Positions 27,486 to 35,889 of a stretch of 64,000 bases of DNA are shown piece by piece; positions within the stretch are counted from its first letter, which is position 1, and every line of letters starts with the position of its first letter. The DNA lies in contig NZ_JANUCJ010000002.1 of the NCBI RefSeq assembly GCF_024807615.1, forward strand, positions 806,001-870,000, written 5' to 3'. A program made the translations under genes and the position numbers. The notes below the pieces were generated by a model. That model ran no database searches and was not told the DNA's origin. It saw only the letters and a list, made by a program, of their open reading frames with translations. This stretch comes from Tsukamurella ocularis (lineage in GTDB: Bacteria; Actinomycetota; Actinomycetes; Mycobacteriales; Mycobacteriaceae).

Positions 27486-27491
27486 TAGCGT
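27486..27491 (+). promoter_or_regulatory. -10 box, leaderless promoter of the SdpI-like gene
   Basis: TAGCGT, 7 nt before the ATG at 27499. Confidence 0.55.
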
Positions 27492-27498
27492 TGTGACC

Positions 27499-28038
27499 AT
27501 GCGCGTGCGGTGGTGGTCGTTCCTCGGGACCGTCCTCGCGTACGCCGCTGCGGCGTCGTGGGCGGCCGTCTCCGGCCCGGACCCCTTCCCCACCCATTTC
27601 GGCCTGTCCGGGCAGCCCGACTCGTGGACCCCGCGCGCCGAGGCCGTCTCACTGCACGCGGGTATCGCGGCGGGGATCGCGGTCCTGTTCGCCGGCCTCG
27701 CATTGGCGGCGCCACGCCTTCCCGCCGGCATTGTCAACACCCCGCGGCGCGACTACTGGCTCGCGCCGGAGCACCGGCCCGCGTTCGACGCGATCGTCTC
27801 CGGCTTCTTCCTGTGGACCGGTGGTCTCGTGCTGGTGCAGGAAGCCGCGACCATCGGGGTGACGGTCATCGACCCCGCGGAGACGGCGGCGAAGTCGACG
27901 ATCCTCATCCTGTTCCTGGTCGCTCTCGTGGGCTCCGTCGGCTACCTGATCTGGTTGCTCACCCACCCGCCGAAGCGGTCCCAGACGACCGCGCGGGGCA
28001 TCCGTCCGAGCCGCTCCCGGAGTCGTTCGCCGCGGTAA
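27499..28038 (+). CDS. DUF1648/SdpI-like membrane protein
   Basis: A 179-residue membrane protein with about four hydrophobic segments (first at 6-24, then about 50-68, 98-118 and 130-150) and a basic Arg/Ser-rich C-terminal tail. The sequence between the first two helices, PFPTHFGLSGQPDSW, is the DUF1648 signature seen in SdpI-type immunity and signalling proteins. No specific function can be assigned. The start at 27499 is supported by a TAGCGT box 7 nt upstream; the frame continues further upstream only as antisense to osmC. It ends 10 nt before arr, which has its own -10 box. Confidence 0.75.
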   Translation: MRVRWWSFLGTVLAYAAAASWAAVSGPDPFPTHFGLSGQPDSWTPRAEAVSLHAGIAAGIAVLFAGLALAAPRLPAGIVNTPRRDYWLAPEHRPAFDAIVSGFFLWTGGLVLVQEAATIGVTVIDPAETAAKSTILILFLVALVGSVGYLIWLLTHPPKRSQTTARGIRPSRSRSRSPR

Positions 28039-28041
28039 TGT
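28036..28041 (+). promoter_or_regulatory. -10 box, leaderless promoter of arr
   Basis: TAATGT, 7 nt before the arr ATG at 28049, overlapping the stop codon of the upstream gene. Confidence 0.55.
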
Positions 28042-28048
28042 CGCCCGC

Positions 28049-28471
28049 ATGAGCGCCTCCACGGAAACCGGCCCCTTCTTCCACGGAACCACGGCAGACC
28101 TGCAGCCCGGCGACCTGCTCAGCGCGGGTTTCGTCTCGAACTACCGCCCCGACGTGGTGATGAACCACATCTACTTCACCGCCCTCCGCGACGGCGCGGG
28201 GCTCGCCGCGGAGCTCGCCTCCGAGCTCAAGTCCGACGGTGCCAACCCCCGCGTCTACGAGGTCGAGCCCACTGGCGCCTTCGAAGACGACCCGAACGTC
28301 ACCGACAAGAAGTTCCCCGGCAATCCGACCCGCTCGTACCGCAGCACCGAACCGCTGCGCGTCGTCGCCGAGGTGACCGACTGGACCCGCCTCGCGCCCG
28401 AAGCTCTGCAGATGTGGCGAGACACGATCGTTTCCAAGGCACCCGCTGACCGCGGAGAGATCATCAACTGA
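28049..28471 (+). CDS. arr: NAD-dependent rifampin ADP-ribosyltransferase Arr
   Basis: A 140-residue Arr enzyme, which transfers ADP-ribose from NAD to the 23-hydroxyl of rifamycins and inactivates them. The sequence closely follows the mycobacterial type: GPFFHGTTADLQPGDLL at the start, SNYRPDVVMNHIYFTA, and VEPTGAFEDDPNVTDKKFPG followed by NPTRSYRS. The chromosomal setting among housekeeping genes, with no mobile element, suggests an intrinsic gene, as in Mycobacterium smegmatis. A TAATGT box 7 nt upstream indicates a leaderless transcript. Confidence 0.95.
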   Translation: MSASTETGPFFHGTTADLQPGDLLSAGFVSNYRPDVVMNHIYFTALRDGAGLAAELASELKSDGANPRVYEVEPTGAFEDDPNVTDKKFPGNPTRSYRSTEPLRVVAEVTDWTRLAPEALQMWRDTIVSKAPADRGEIIN

Positions 28472-28542
28472 TCGCTCGCGCGGTAGCCGTCCCGTCGCCG
28501 CGGCGACGCCGGTTCACAACGCCGCTGTTCTCGTCGGCTGAG

Positions 28543-28548
28543 TAGCCT
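28543..28548 (+). promoter_or_regulatory. -10 box, leaderless promoter of the esterase gene
   Basis: TAGCCT, 6 nt before the GTG at 28555. Confidence 0.5.
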
Positions 28549-28554
28549 GAGCGC

Positions 28555-29473
28555 GTGGACTTCGCGCTGAACAGCCTCGTCGAGTCGGTGTCGGCGACGG
28601 AAGCGGATCTCACAAGACGCTTCTACGAGGCCAGGCCGACCGGCACAGCGCTGACGAGCCACGCCGAGGTGCTGGGCGTCAGGGCCGCGCGCGCCGAGCA
28701 GTTCACGGGATCCGACCGCGCGGTCGCGGCGTCCACGGGGGTGACTGGTCACGATGTGCCGGTCAGGATCGTCGAGCCCCGGGGATGCCCGATCGTCGGC
28801 GTACTGCTGCACTTCCCTGGCGGTGGCTTCTACATGAGCTCCGCGGTCGCGGACGACGAGCGGAACGCGCGGCGGGCGGATGCCACAGGGCTCGCGGTGG
28901 TCAGCGTCGACTACCGGCTCGCTCCCGAACATCCGTGGCCCGCAGCCCCCGGATGACTGCACCGCGGCCGCCGACTGGCTGATCGCTCACGCGCCCGAGC
29001 GGTTCGGGACGGACAGGCTCCTCCTCGGCGGGTTCTCCGCGGGCGCGACGTTGGCCGCGGCAACCCTGCTGCGCTTGCGCGCGAGAGGCGATGTCGCCGC
29101 GTTCCGCGGAGCAGTTCTGGAGGCCGGCACGTACGACCTGACCGCGCACAGTCCTTCAGGATCAGTCGTCGTCGACGACTACTTCGTCGACGCCTATGCC
29201 GGTCACGTCGAGGACCGCTCCGTCCCGGATGTCTCGCCGGCGTACGGCGAGCTTCGGGGCCTGCCGCCGACCCTGATCGTCGTCGGCGGCCGCGACGTCG
29301 TACTGCCCGACAACCTGCTCATGGCGGCGCGCTTGTCGGCGGCCGGCAACGATGTCGACCTCCGGATCTACCCCGACGTGCCGCACGGCTTCTCGAATCA
29401 CCCCACGCCGGTGGGGCGCAGCGCCGCCGCAGCGGTCGACTCCTGGCTCCTCGGCACAGTGAGTCGGGACTGA
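28555..29473 (+). pseudogene. alpha/beta hydrolase (HSL-type esterase), frameshifted
   Basis: A hormone-sensitive-lipase-type esterase of about 305 residues split by a frameshift. The first frame (28555-28956) carries the oxyanion-hole region HFPGGGFYMSS and ends ...LAPEHPWPAAPG-stop. The second frame continues the same protein from DDCTAAADW, with the nucleophile elbow GGFSAGA, the Asp region GLPPTLIVVGGRD and the final His in PHGFSN. One extra base in CCCCCGGATGAC near 28945-28950 explains the break. It may be a true inactivation or a sequencing error in a G+C-rich run. The GTG start has TAGCCT 6 nt upstream. Confidence 0.85.
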
Positions 29474-29481
29474 CCCCGCCG

Positions 29482-30369
29482 TCACACCTTCCGCGGCGCC
29501 TTCTGGCAGGTCGGGCAGAAGTGCGAGCCGCGGTTCATGAACGACTCGCGCTGCATGATGGTGCCGCAGCGGCGGCAGGGTTCGCCGTCGCGCCCGTAGG
29601 CATCGAGACTGCGGGAGAAGTAGCCCGACTGGCCGTTGACGTTTACGTACAGCGAGTCGAAACTGGTGCCGCCCTGGTCGAGGGCTTGCCGCATGACCTC
29701 GGTGGCGTCATCGATGAGGCGGCCCAGGGCGGGCTTCGTCAGGGCGGAGGCGCGGCGACGGCCATGCACACCGGAGCGCCACAGCGCCTCGTCGGCGTAG
29801 ATGTTGCCGACGCCGGAGATCACCGTCTGGTCCAGCAGCACCCGCTTGACTTCGGTGTCCTTGCGCTTCATCCGCGCGACCACGGCGTCGCGGTCGAAGA
29901 GCGGATCCAGCGGGTCGCGGGCGATGTGGGCCACGGACGCGGGCACGAGCGTGCCGGCGACCTCCTCGAGCGGGTCGACTGCCCAGCCGCCGAAGGTGCG
30001 CTGGTCGACGAACCGGAGCACGGCACCGTCGGACAGCCCGGCCCGGATGCGCAGGTGCCGGTCGTCTGCGGGGCTCCGACCACTGACGGCACCGCCGTCG
30101 ACGAGCATCTGGCCGCTCATGCCGAGGTGCACGACGATCGCGGCGTCGGCGGGGGCGCCGCCGCGCGCCAGCGGTAGCCACAGGAACTTGCCGCGCCGCT
30201 CCGCGGAATCGACGTCGGCGCCGGTGATCTGGCCGATCATGTCCGCTTCGCCGGCGGCGTGGCGCCGGGCGGCGCGCGGGTGCAGTACCTCCACGGAGGT
30301 GACGCCGCGGCCCACCAGGTGATCGACGAGGCCGCGCCGGACGACCTCGACCTCGGGCAGCTCGGGCAT
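29482..30369 (-). CDS. mutM: formamidopyrimidine-DNA glycosylase
   Basis: A 295-residue bifunctional glycosylase/AP lyase that removes 8-oxoguanine and other oxidised purines. The mature N terminus PELPEVE provides the catalytic Pro and Glu; [10 protein letters not shown] and the C-terminal zinc finger (CRRCG...CPTCQ) complete the family pattern. Its ATG overlaps the rnc stop by one base, so it is coupled to the rnc-DUF177 operon, as in mycobacteria. It is convergent with the frameshifted esterase, 8 nt away. Confidence 0.97.
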   Translation of the reverse strand: MPELPEVEVVRRGLVDHLVGRGVTSVEVLHPRAARRHAAGEADMIGQITGADVDSAERRGKFLWLPLARGGAPADAAIVVHLGMSGQMLVDGGAVSGRSPADDRHLRIRAGLSDGAVLRFVDQRTFGGWAVDPLEEVAGTLVPASVAHIARDPLDPLFDRDAVVARMKRKDTEVKRVLLDQTVISGVGNIYADEALWRSGVHGRRRASALTKPALGRLIDDATEVMRQALDQGGTSFDSLYVNVNGQSGYFSRSLDAYGRDGEPCRRCGTIMQRESFMNRGSHFCPTCQKAPRKV

Positions 30370-31148
30370 CAGGCCGACTCGGGCGCCCGCTCGGCGTCGC
30401 TCGCCGCCGCGTCATCCACTGAGGACTCGGAGTTGTTCACGCCCAACGACTTCCACGCGGCCGCGGCGGCCTTCTGCTCGGCCTCCTTCTTCGTGCGGCC
30501 CACACCCTCGCCGAGATCGTTCTCGTCGACCACCGCCACGGCGGTGAACTCCTTGTCGTGGTCCGGTCCCGTCGACGTGATGCGGTACGCCGGCGCACCG
30601 AGGTCCCGCTCGGCGGTCAGCTCCTGCAGAGACGTCTTCCAGTCGAGGCCCGCGCCCATGGACGAGGAGGCCGTCAGCAGGGGCAGAAAGAGCCGCAGCA
30701 CGACCTCGCGGGCGGTGTCGATGCCGTGCTCGATGTGCACGGCGCCCAGCAGCGCCTCGGTGCCGTCGGCGAGGATCGAGTCCTTGTCCCGGCCGCCGGT
30801 GAGCTCCTCACCGCGCCCCAGGTACAGGTGCGCTCCGAGGCCGCCCTCCCCCAGACCACGGGCGACGCGCGCGAGGGCGTGCATGTTGACCACGCTGGCG
30901 CGGATTTTGGCGAGCTCGCCCTCGGGCTTGTCCGGGTGGGTGACGTAGAGCCACTCGGTCACGGAGATACCGAGCACGCTGTCACCGAGGAACTCGAGCC
31001 GCTCGTTGGTGGGCAGCCCGCCGGCCTCGTAGGCGTAAGAGCGGTGCGTGAGCGCCAGGGTGAGCAGCTCGTCGTCCAGACCGACGCCCAGGGCTTCCAG
31101 CAGCGGGGCGCGGTCCGTGGCGGGCGGCGCGGGGAGGCGCTTGCTCAC
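30369..31148 (-). CDS. rnc: ribonuclease III
   Basis: A 259-residue RNase III that cuts double-stranded RNA during rRNA and mRNA processing. The catalytic signature [13 protein letters not shown] lies near residues 45-57, with the second acidic motif in [13 protein letters not shown], and a dsRNA-binding domain from about residue 160 (DWKTSLQEL..., [18 protein letters not shown]). The GTG at 31148 overlaps the DUF177 stop (GTGA), so the upstream extension to 31289 is rejected. A roughly 25-residue Ser/Asp/Ala tail follows the dsRBD. Confidence 0.96.
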   Translation of the reverse strand: MSKRLPAPPATDRAPLLEALGVGLDDELLTLALTHRSYAYEAGGLPTNERLEFLGDSVLGISVTEWLYVTHPDKPEGELAKIRASVVNMHALARVARGLGEGGLGAHLYLGRGEELTGGRDKDSILADGTEALLGAVHIEHGIDTAREVVLRLFLPLLTASSSMGAGLDWKTSLQELTAERDLGAPAYRITSTGPDHDKEFTAVAVVDENDLGEGVGRTKKEAEQKAAAAAWKSLGVNNSESSVDDAAASDAERAPESA

Positions 31149-31711
31149 TTGGTGTCGGCCTCGCCCTCGGTGGCGAACTTCGCGAGTCCGGCCCAGCGGG
31201 GGTCGATCTGCTCGTGGTGGTGGTCGGCCGGCAGGTCTGCCAACTTGTCGCCGCAGCCCTGGCACAAACCCCTGCAGTCGTCGGAGCACGTGGGGTCGAG
31301 GGCCAGCTCCATACCGACCGCGTCGATGATCGCCTGCTCGAGGTCGATCATGTCGTCCTCGATGCGGTACATGTCGTCATCGTCGGTGGTGGCCGCGGTC
31401 TCACTGTCCGGGTAGGCGTACAGCTCCGTCAGGAAAACGTTGAGCGCGCCTGACAGGGGGTCGAGACAGCGGGCGCACTGGCCGGCCGTGTTGGCGCTCA
31501 CGGTGCCGGTCACGAGGACGCCCTCGGACACCGCCTGCACCTGGAGGTCGAGATCGACCTCTTCGCCGGTCTCGATGCCGATCAGGTCGACGCCGAGACG
31601 CTCTGGGGCGGCTACCGTACGGTGCACCTGCGCGGAGGTACCCGGCCGACGCCCGAAAGACCGCACATCCAGGACGTACGGCTTGCCGGCGGGCTGCCGG
31701 ACACTGCTCAT
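31145..31711 (-). CDS. DUF177 (YceD) protein
   Basis: A 188-residue DUF177 protein. These proteins normally sit before rpmF or, in mycobacteria, before rnc, and are linked to 23S rRNA and ribosomal protein handling. Seen: [10 protein letters not shown] mid-protein, an acidic segment, then [16 protein letters not shown], a Cys-rich cluster that probably binds metal. The start at 31711 (MSSVRQPAG) has GGAGGTTGGAG upstream; the frame running to 31834 is rejected. It leads the DUF177-rnc-mutM operon. Confidence 0.9.
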   Translation of the reverse strand: MSSVRQPAGKPYVLDVRSFGRRPGTSAQVHRTVAAPERLGVDLIGIETGEEVDLDLQVQAVSEGVLVTGTVSANTAGQCARCLDPLSGALNVFLTELYAYPDSETAATTDDDDMYRIEDDMIDLEQAIIDAVGMELALDPTCSDDCRGLCQGCGDKLADLPADHHHEQIDPRWAGLAKFATEGEADTK

Positions 31712-31746
31712 GTTCACTCCAACCTCCAGGTGGACACCCAAAACAC

Positions 31747-31766
31747 CGAAGTATAGCAATACTTCG
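31747..31766 (-). promoter_or_regulatory. palindrome with extended -10 box: promoter of DUF177-rnc-mutM and/or DeoR terminator
   Basis: A perfect 8-bp inverted repeat (CGAAGTAT/ATACTTCG, 4-nt loop) abutting the deoR stop. On the minus strand it contains TGCTATACT, an extended -10 match, 38 nt before the DUF177 ATG, and is followed by GTGTTTT, so it could also terminate the mtl transcript. Both readings are possible. Confidence 0.5.
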
Positions 31767-32525
31767 TCAGGAGCGAACCACCCTCGGGCCCAGCAGCTCG
31801 TACTGCCGCGCGCTTGCCGGATCGAGTTCGACACCGGTGACGATGGTATCGAGATCCCGCACCTCTGCGAATCGGCAGAAGTCGCTCTCTCCGAACTTCG
31901 ATTCGGCGGCGACCAGTACGGTCCGCCGCGACACCTTGAGCGCAGTCGCCTTCACTGCTGCGACCGCGGGGTCCGAGGTCGTGCAACTGTGTTCGACGGA
32001 GATCGCATTGGTTCCCAGGAAGGCCACATCGATCACGAGGGAACGCAGCATCTCCAGTGCCCAGTGGTCGACCGTCGCCAGAGTGCGGCCCCGCATCCGA
32101 CCTCCCAGGAGCAGTACCGTCACCGTCGAGCTGTGGGCGAGCGCTTGCGCCGCCCACAGCGACGAGGTGACCACGGTGATGGGATGATCGACCAAGAGCT
32201 CCGCGATCAATCGCGGCGTGTAGCCCTCATCGAGATAGACGGTCTCCGCGCCGTGCAGTTCGGCCACCGCCGCCGCCGCGATACGGTGCTTCTGCTCGGC
32301 ATCGTGTTGACTCCGATGATCCAGTCCGGACTCGAAGGCGACGGTCTCGCGTGGAATCGCTCCCCCGTGCACACGTTTGACGAGGCGCCGATTCGACAGC
32401 AGATTCAGATCACGTCGTACCGTCTCCGTCGAGACCCCGAGTTCCTGCGCGAGTGCGATGACCTCGACACGCCCGCGGCTGCGCGCGAACTCGACGATCT
32501 TCTGCTGCCGACTGCCGGAATCCAC
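31767..32525 (-). CDS. DeoR-family regulator of the mannitol locus
   Basis: A 252-residue DeoR-type sugar repressor: N-terminal helix-turn-helix (RQQKIVEFARSRGRVEV, then LGVSTETVRRDLNLL) and a C-terminal sugar-phosphate-sensing domain (YLDEGYTPRLIAELL...TVVTSSLWAAQ, ending in DLDTIVTGVELD). The GTG start has TAGATT 8 nt upstream, so the gene may be transcribed on its own as well as from mtlA, 38 nt upstream. It probably controls mtlA and the divergent dehydrogenase; candidate sites are the repeats at 34657-34696. Confidence 0.88.
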   Translation of the reverse strand: MDSGSRQQKIVEFARSRGRVEVIALAQELGVSTETVRRDLNLLSNRRLVKRVHGGAIPRETVAFESGLDHRSQHDAEQKHRIAAAAVAELHGAETVYLDEGYTPRLIAELLVDHPITVVTSSLWAAQALAHSSTVTVLLLGGRMRGRTLATVDHWALEMLRSLVIDVAFLGTNAISVEHSCTTSDPAVAAVKATALKVSRRTVLVAAESKFGESDFCRFAEVRDLDTIVTGVELDPASARQYELLGPRVVRS

Positions 32526-32533
32526 GGGAACCG

Positions 32534-32539
32534 AATCTA
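32534..32539 (-). promoter_or_regulatory. -10 box, leaderless promoter of the DeoR gene
   Basis: TAGATT on the minus strand, 8 nt before the GTG at 32525. Confidence 0.45.
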
Positions 32540-32563
32540 CTCCACGGGCACGCCTTCCGCCGA

Positions 32564-34576
32564 TCAGCGGCGAGCGTTCAGGATTGCCATGACCTGCTCA
32601 GGGGTCTGCGCTGCGCGTAGACGCTCCACCTGCCCGGCATCGAGGAAGACCTGCGCGACCTGGTTGAGCATCGCCAGATGATCCTTGCCCGCTCCAGCGA
32701 TTCCGATCACGAATTCCGCGGGCTTTCCGTTCCAGTCGATCGGATCGTCGTAGCGCACGAAAGAGATCGCGGTGCGGCGGATCATGGCTTTCGCCTCGTT
32801 GGTCCCGTGAGGAATCGCCAGGCCCTTCCCCATGAACGTCGACACCGACCGCTCACGTTCGAGCATTGCGGCCACATAATCGGGATCCACCGCACCCGCA
32901 TCGACGAGGAGCCGCCCCGCTTCGGCGATGGCGTCGTCCCGGCTGCGCGCCGCGCCGTGCAGTGCGATCGAATCGACCGCGAGCGCGGCCTCGCTTTCGC
33001 CCTCGGCGGAGTCGGCATCGGTTCCCTCGGCCGGATCCCGCGTCTGCTCATCAGCCCCCTCAGCGCCGTCGGCCCGGCCACCGCTGCGGATCAGTTCGAC
33101 GACGTCGTCGTACCGGGGACTGCTCATGAAGTCATCGACCGAGACGTGCACGGCCGAGCCAGTGAGCTGTCGCGCACGCTCGGTGAGATCGCGATGCGTG
33201 ACCACGAGGTCGTAGGTATCGGTCAGATTGCTGATCGCCTGATTGACCACGGTCACGTCCGCGAAGCCCGCCTTCTGAATCTTCCGACGGAGAACGGACG
33301 CGCCCATCGCCGACGAACCCATACCCGCATCGCACGCGAAGACGATCGAGCGCACTGGGCCCTGCGCAGCGGTCCGCGTCAGCATCGATGCGACGCTCGA
33401 CTTCTTCCCCTTGAGCGATTCCATCTCGGCGGTCGCGGCACCCAGGTCCACTGCATCGGAGCCGCCCGTCTTGAGCAGCAGAGCACCGACGACTCCGGAC
33501 ACGAGAGCCGATCCCAGGACAGAGAGGGTGATTCCCAGGAAGTCACCTTCCGGGGTCTGGGCATAGATCGCGATGATCGACCCGGGCGCCGCGGGCGCCC
33601 GAAGACCGTCGTTGAACAGGACATTGATGAACACGCCGGTCATGCCGCCGAGGATGACGGCAAGGATCAGACGTGGCTTGGCGAGCACGTACGGGAAGTA
33701 GATCTCGTGGATACCCCCGAAGAACTGGATCACAGCCGCACCGGGAGCAGAAGCGCGGGCCGCACCGGACCCGAAGAGTGTGTACGCCAGCAGAATGCCA
33801 AGGCCCGGTCCCGGATTGGTCTCGAGAAGGAACAGGATCGACTCGCCCGTCTTCGCCGCCTCAGCCGTGCCGAGCGGCGTCAGCACACCGTGGTTGATCG
33901 CGTTGTTGAGGAAGAGGATCTTCGCCGGTTCGATGAGGATCGAGGTCAGCGGGAGTAGGTCGTTGTTGACCAGGAAGTTGACGGCATCACCGGCGATCCG
34001 CGTGAACGAGGAGACGACCGGGCCGATCCCGAAGAAGCCGACGATCGCCAGCACCATTCCCACGATGCCCGCGGAGAAGTTGTCCACCAGCATCTCGAAC
34101 CCGGGGCGGATCTTGCCGTACCACAGCGCGTCGAGCCGCCTCATCAGCCAACCGCCGAGCGGCCCCATGATCATGGCGCCCATGAACATCGGCACGTCCG
34201 CTCCGGCGATCACACCGATGGCCGCGATCGCACCGACCACACCGCCGCGAACGCCGTGGACCATCCGTCCGCCGGTGTACGCGATCAACACGGGCAGCAG
34301 GTAGGTGATCATCGGTCCGACGATGCCGCCGCTGGAGAAGTCTCCCCAGCCGCCGATTTTCGCGACCCAACCGGACGGGTCCTTCAGCGAGCTGAAGATG
34401 CCCGTCAACCAGCCGCTTTCAATGAACAGAGCAGTCAACAGCCCCCACGCGATGAACGCGCCGATGTTGGGCATGACCATGTTCGACAAGGCGGTGCCGA
34501 ACTTCTGTACACGAACCCGCAGCCCGGGCCCGGGTTCGTCGGTGCGGCGCGTTACCGCGTTCGGTGTCTGTTGCAC
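32564..34576 (-). CDS. mtlA: mannitol-specific PTS EIICBA
   Basis: A 670-residue complete mannitol permease/kinase. The EIIC membrane domain (about residues 25-370) has LNNAINHG (224-231) and GGIHEIYFPY (287-296); EIIB carries the phosphorylated Cys415 in VFACDAGMGSSAMG; an acidic linker (about 500-530) leads to EIIA with phosphorylated His590 in GLAIPHGTNE. It imports mannitol as mannitol 1-phosphate. The GTG start has CGGAGA upstream. It is divergent from the polyol dehydrogenase and followed by its DeoR regulator. Confidence 0.95.
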   Translation of the reverse strand: MQQTPNAVTRRTDEPGPGLRVRVQKFGTALSNMVMPNIGAFIAWGLLTALFIESGWLTGIFSSLKDPSGWVAKIGGWGDFSSGGIVGPMITYLLPVLIAYTGGRMVHGVRGGVVGAIAAIGVIAGADVPMFMGAMIMGPLGGWLMRRLDALWYGKIRPGFEMLVDNFSAGIVGMVLAIVGFFGIGPVVSSFTRIAGDAVNFLVNNDLLPLTSILIEPAKILFLNNAINHGVLTPLGTAEAAKTGESILFLLETNPGPGLGILLAYTLFGSGAARASAPGAAVIQFFGGIHEIYFPYVLAKPRLILAVILGGMTGVFINVLFNDGLRAPAAPGSIIAIYAQTPEGDFLGITLSVLGSALVSGVVGALLLKTGGSDAVDLGAATAEMESLKGKKSSVASMLTRTAAQGPVRSIVFACDAGMGSSAMGASVLRRKIQKAGFADVTVVNQAISNLTDTYDLVVTHRDLTERARQLTGSAVHVSVDDFMSSPRYDDVVELIRSGGRADGAEGADEQTRDPAEGTDADSAEGESEAALAVDSIALHGAARSRDDAIAEAGRLLVDAGAVDPDYVAAMLERERSVSTFMGKGLAIPHGTNEAKAMIRRTAISFVRYDDPIDWNGKPAEFVIGIAGAGKDHLAMLNQVAQVFLDAGQVERLRAAQTPEQVMAILNARR

Positions 34577-34656
34577 TTCACTGTCTCCGTTCGATCCCCG
34601 GCACCTTCGCCGGCAACTCCAAGAGTGATGACCATCACAGCGACCATTTCACCCCA

Positions 34657-34696
34657 CAATCGGGCATGAGCGCAAGCAATCGGGCAGATTCGGGCG
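34657..34696. promoter_or_regulatory. direct-repeat array, candidate DeoR operator
   Basis: CAATCGGGCA occurs exactly at 34657-34666 and 34677-34686, with a third, similar GATTCGGGCG at 34687-34696, in the 201-bp divergent space between mtlA and the dehydrogenase. The spacing of 20 then 10 bp puts all copies on one helix face. Confidence 0.5.
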
Positions 34697-34728
34697 GGAT
34701 TTGATGTGGTTTTACGCCCGCTCTGCGG

Positions 34729-34734
34729 TACAGT
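34729..34734 (+). promoter_or_regulatory. candidate -10 box of the polyol dehydrogenase
   Basis: TACAGT about 43 nt before the ATG at 34778, leaving a leader that carries GAGAGGA. No strong -35 hexamer was found. Confidence 0.4.
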
Positions 34735-34777
34735 GGCAGAAATCACTCACTTCAGCTCACCGAGAGGACCAGACACG

Positions 34778-35851
34778 ATGAAGGCACTCCGCTTCTACGC
34801 TCCCGAGGACGTGCGACTGGAAGACGTCCCCGAGCCGTCGTGCGGTCCGGATGAGATCAAGCTCAAAGTGCGCAACTGTTCGACGTGTGGAACGGACGTC
34901 AAGATCCTCCACAACGGGCACCAGAACCTCACGCCCCCGCGCACGATCGGCCATGAGATCGCTGGCGAGATCGTCGAGGTGGGCACGGACGTCAACGCGA
35001 CCTATGCGAGCACGTGGCAGGTCGGCGATCGGGTGCAGGTCATCGCCGCGGTGCCGTGCGGGGACTGCTACGAGTGCCGCAAGGGGTGGATGGCGGTCTG
35101 CCAGAACCAGACGTCGATCGGATACCAGTACGACGGTGGTTTCGCCGAGTACATGATCGTTCCGCGCCAGGTACTTCGGGTCGACGGCCTGAACCGCATC
35201 CCTGACAACGTCGGATTCGACGAGGCCTCCGCCGCAGAACCTTTCGCCTGCGCGATCAACGCTCAGGAGCTCCTCGGGATCGAAGAGGGCGACACCGTGG
35301 TCGTCTTCGGCGCCGGTCCCATCGGCTGTATGCACATCAGGATCGCGCGCGGCGTCCACAAGGCCGGCAAGGTCTTTCTCGTCGATGTCAACGCCGAACG
35401 CCTGCGGATGTCCGCGGAGGCGGTCGGTCCCGACGAGATCATCGACGGATCACAGGTGGACGTCGTCGAGAAGGTGCTGGAGCTGACCGAGGGGCGGGGA
35501 GCCGACGTGGTGATCACCGCGACGGCGGCGAACGTCGCACAGGAGCAGGCCATCTCCATGGCGGCACGCAACGGCCGCATCTCCTTCTTCGGCGGCCTCC
35601 CCAAGACCAATCCGACGATCACCTGCGACTCCAACGTCGTGCACTACCGCCAGTTGCACATCCATGGCGCAAACGGCTCGGCACCTGAGCACAACAAGCG
35701 TGCCCTCGAGTACATCTCCACCGGTCAGGTCCCCGTCAAGGACCTGATCACGCGGCGGATCCCACTGGATCAGGTCATGGACGCCTTCGACATCGTCGCC
35801 AAGGGCGAGGCGATCAAGGTGACCGTGGAGCCCACGCCGAGTGGCCGGTAG
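34778..35851 (+). CDS. zinc-dependent medium-chain dehydrogenase, probable polyol(-phosphate) dehydrogenase
   Basis: A 357-residue MDR-family NAD(P)-dependent dehydrogenase. Catalytic zinc ligands: Cys37 in STCGTD and His59-Glu60 in IGHE; the structural-zinc set is C94-x2-C97-x2-C100-x7-C108. The Rossmann motif is VVFGAGPIGCMH. The subfamily resembles sorbitol/threonine dehydrogenases. Being divergent from a mannitol PTS, it is likely to oxidise mannitol 1-phosphate or a related hexitol phosphate to fructose 6-phosphate; classical MtlD belongs to another family, so this is inference. The start at 34778 has GAGAGGA 8-14 nt upstream. Confidence 0.85.
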   Translation: MKALRFYAPEDVRLEDVPEPSCGPDEIKLKVRNCSTCGTDVKILHNGHQNLTPPRTIGHEIAGEIVEVGTDVNATYASTWQVGDRVQVIAAVPCGDCYECRKGWMAVCQNQTSIGYQYDGGFAEYMIVPRQVLRVDGLNRIPDNVGFDEASAAEPFACAINAQELLGIEEGDTVVVFGAGPIGCMHIRIARGVHKAGKVFLVDVNAERLRMSAEAVGPDEIIDGSQVDVVEKVLELTEGRGADVVITATAANVAQEQAISMAARNGRISFFGGLPKTNPTITCDSNVVHYRQLHIHGANGSAPEHNKRALEYISTGQVPVKDLITRRIPLDQVMDAFDIVAKGEAIKVTVEPTPSGR

Positions 35852-35889
35852 GCTCCGGCTTCAGGCGTCGTGACGTCCGGCGCCGGGCG

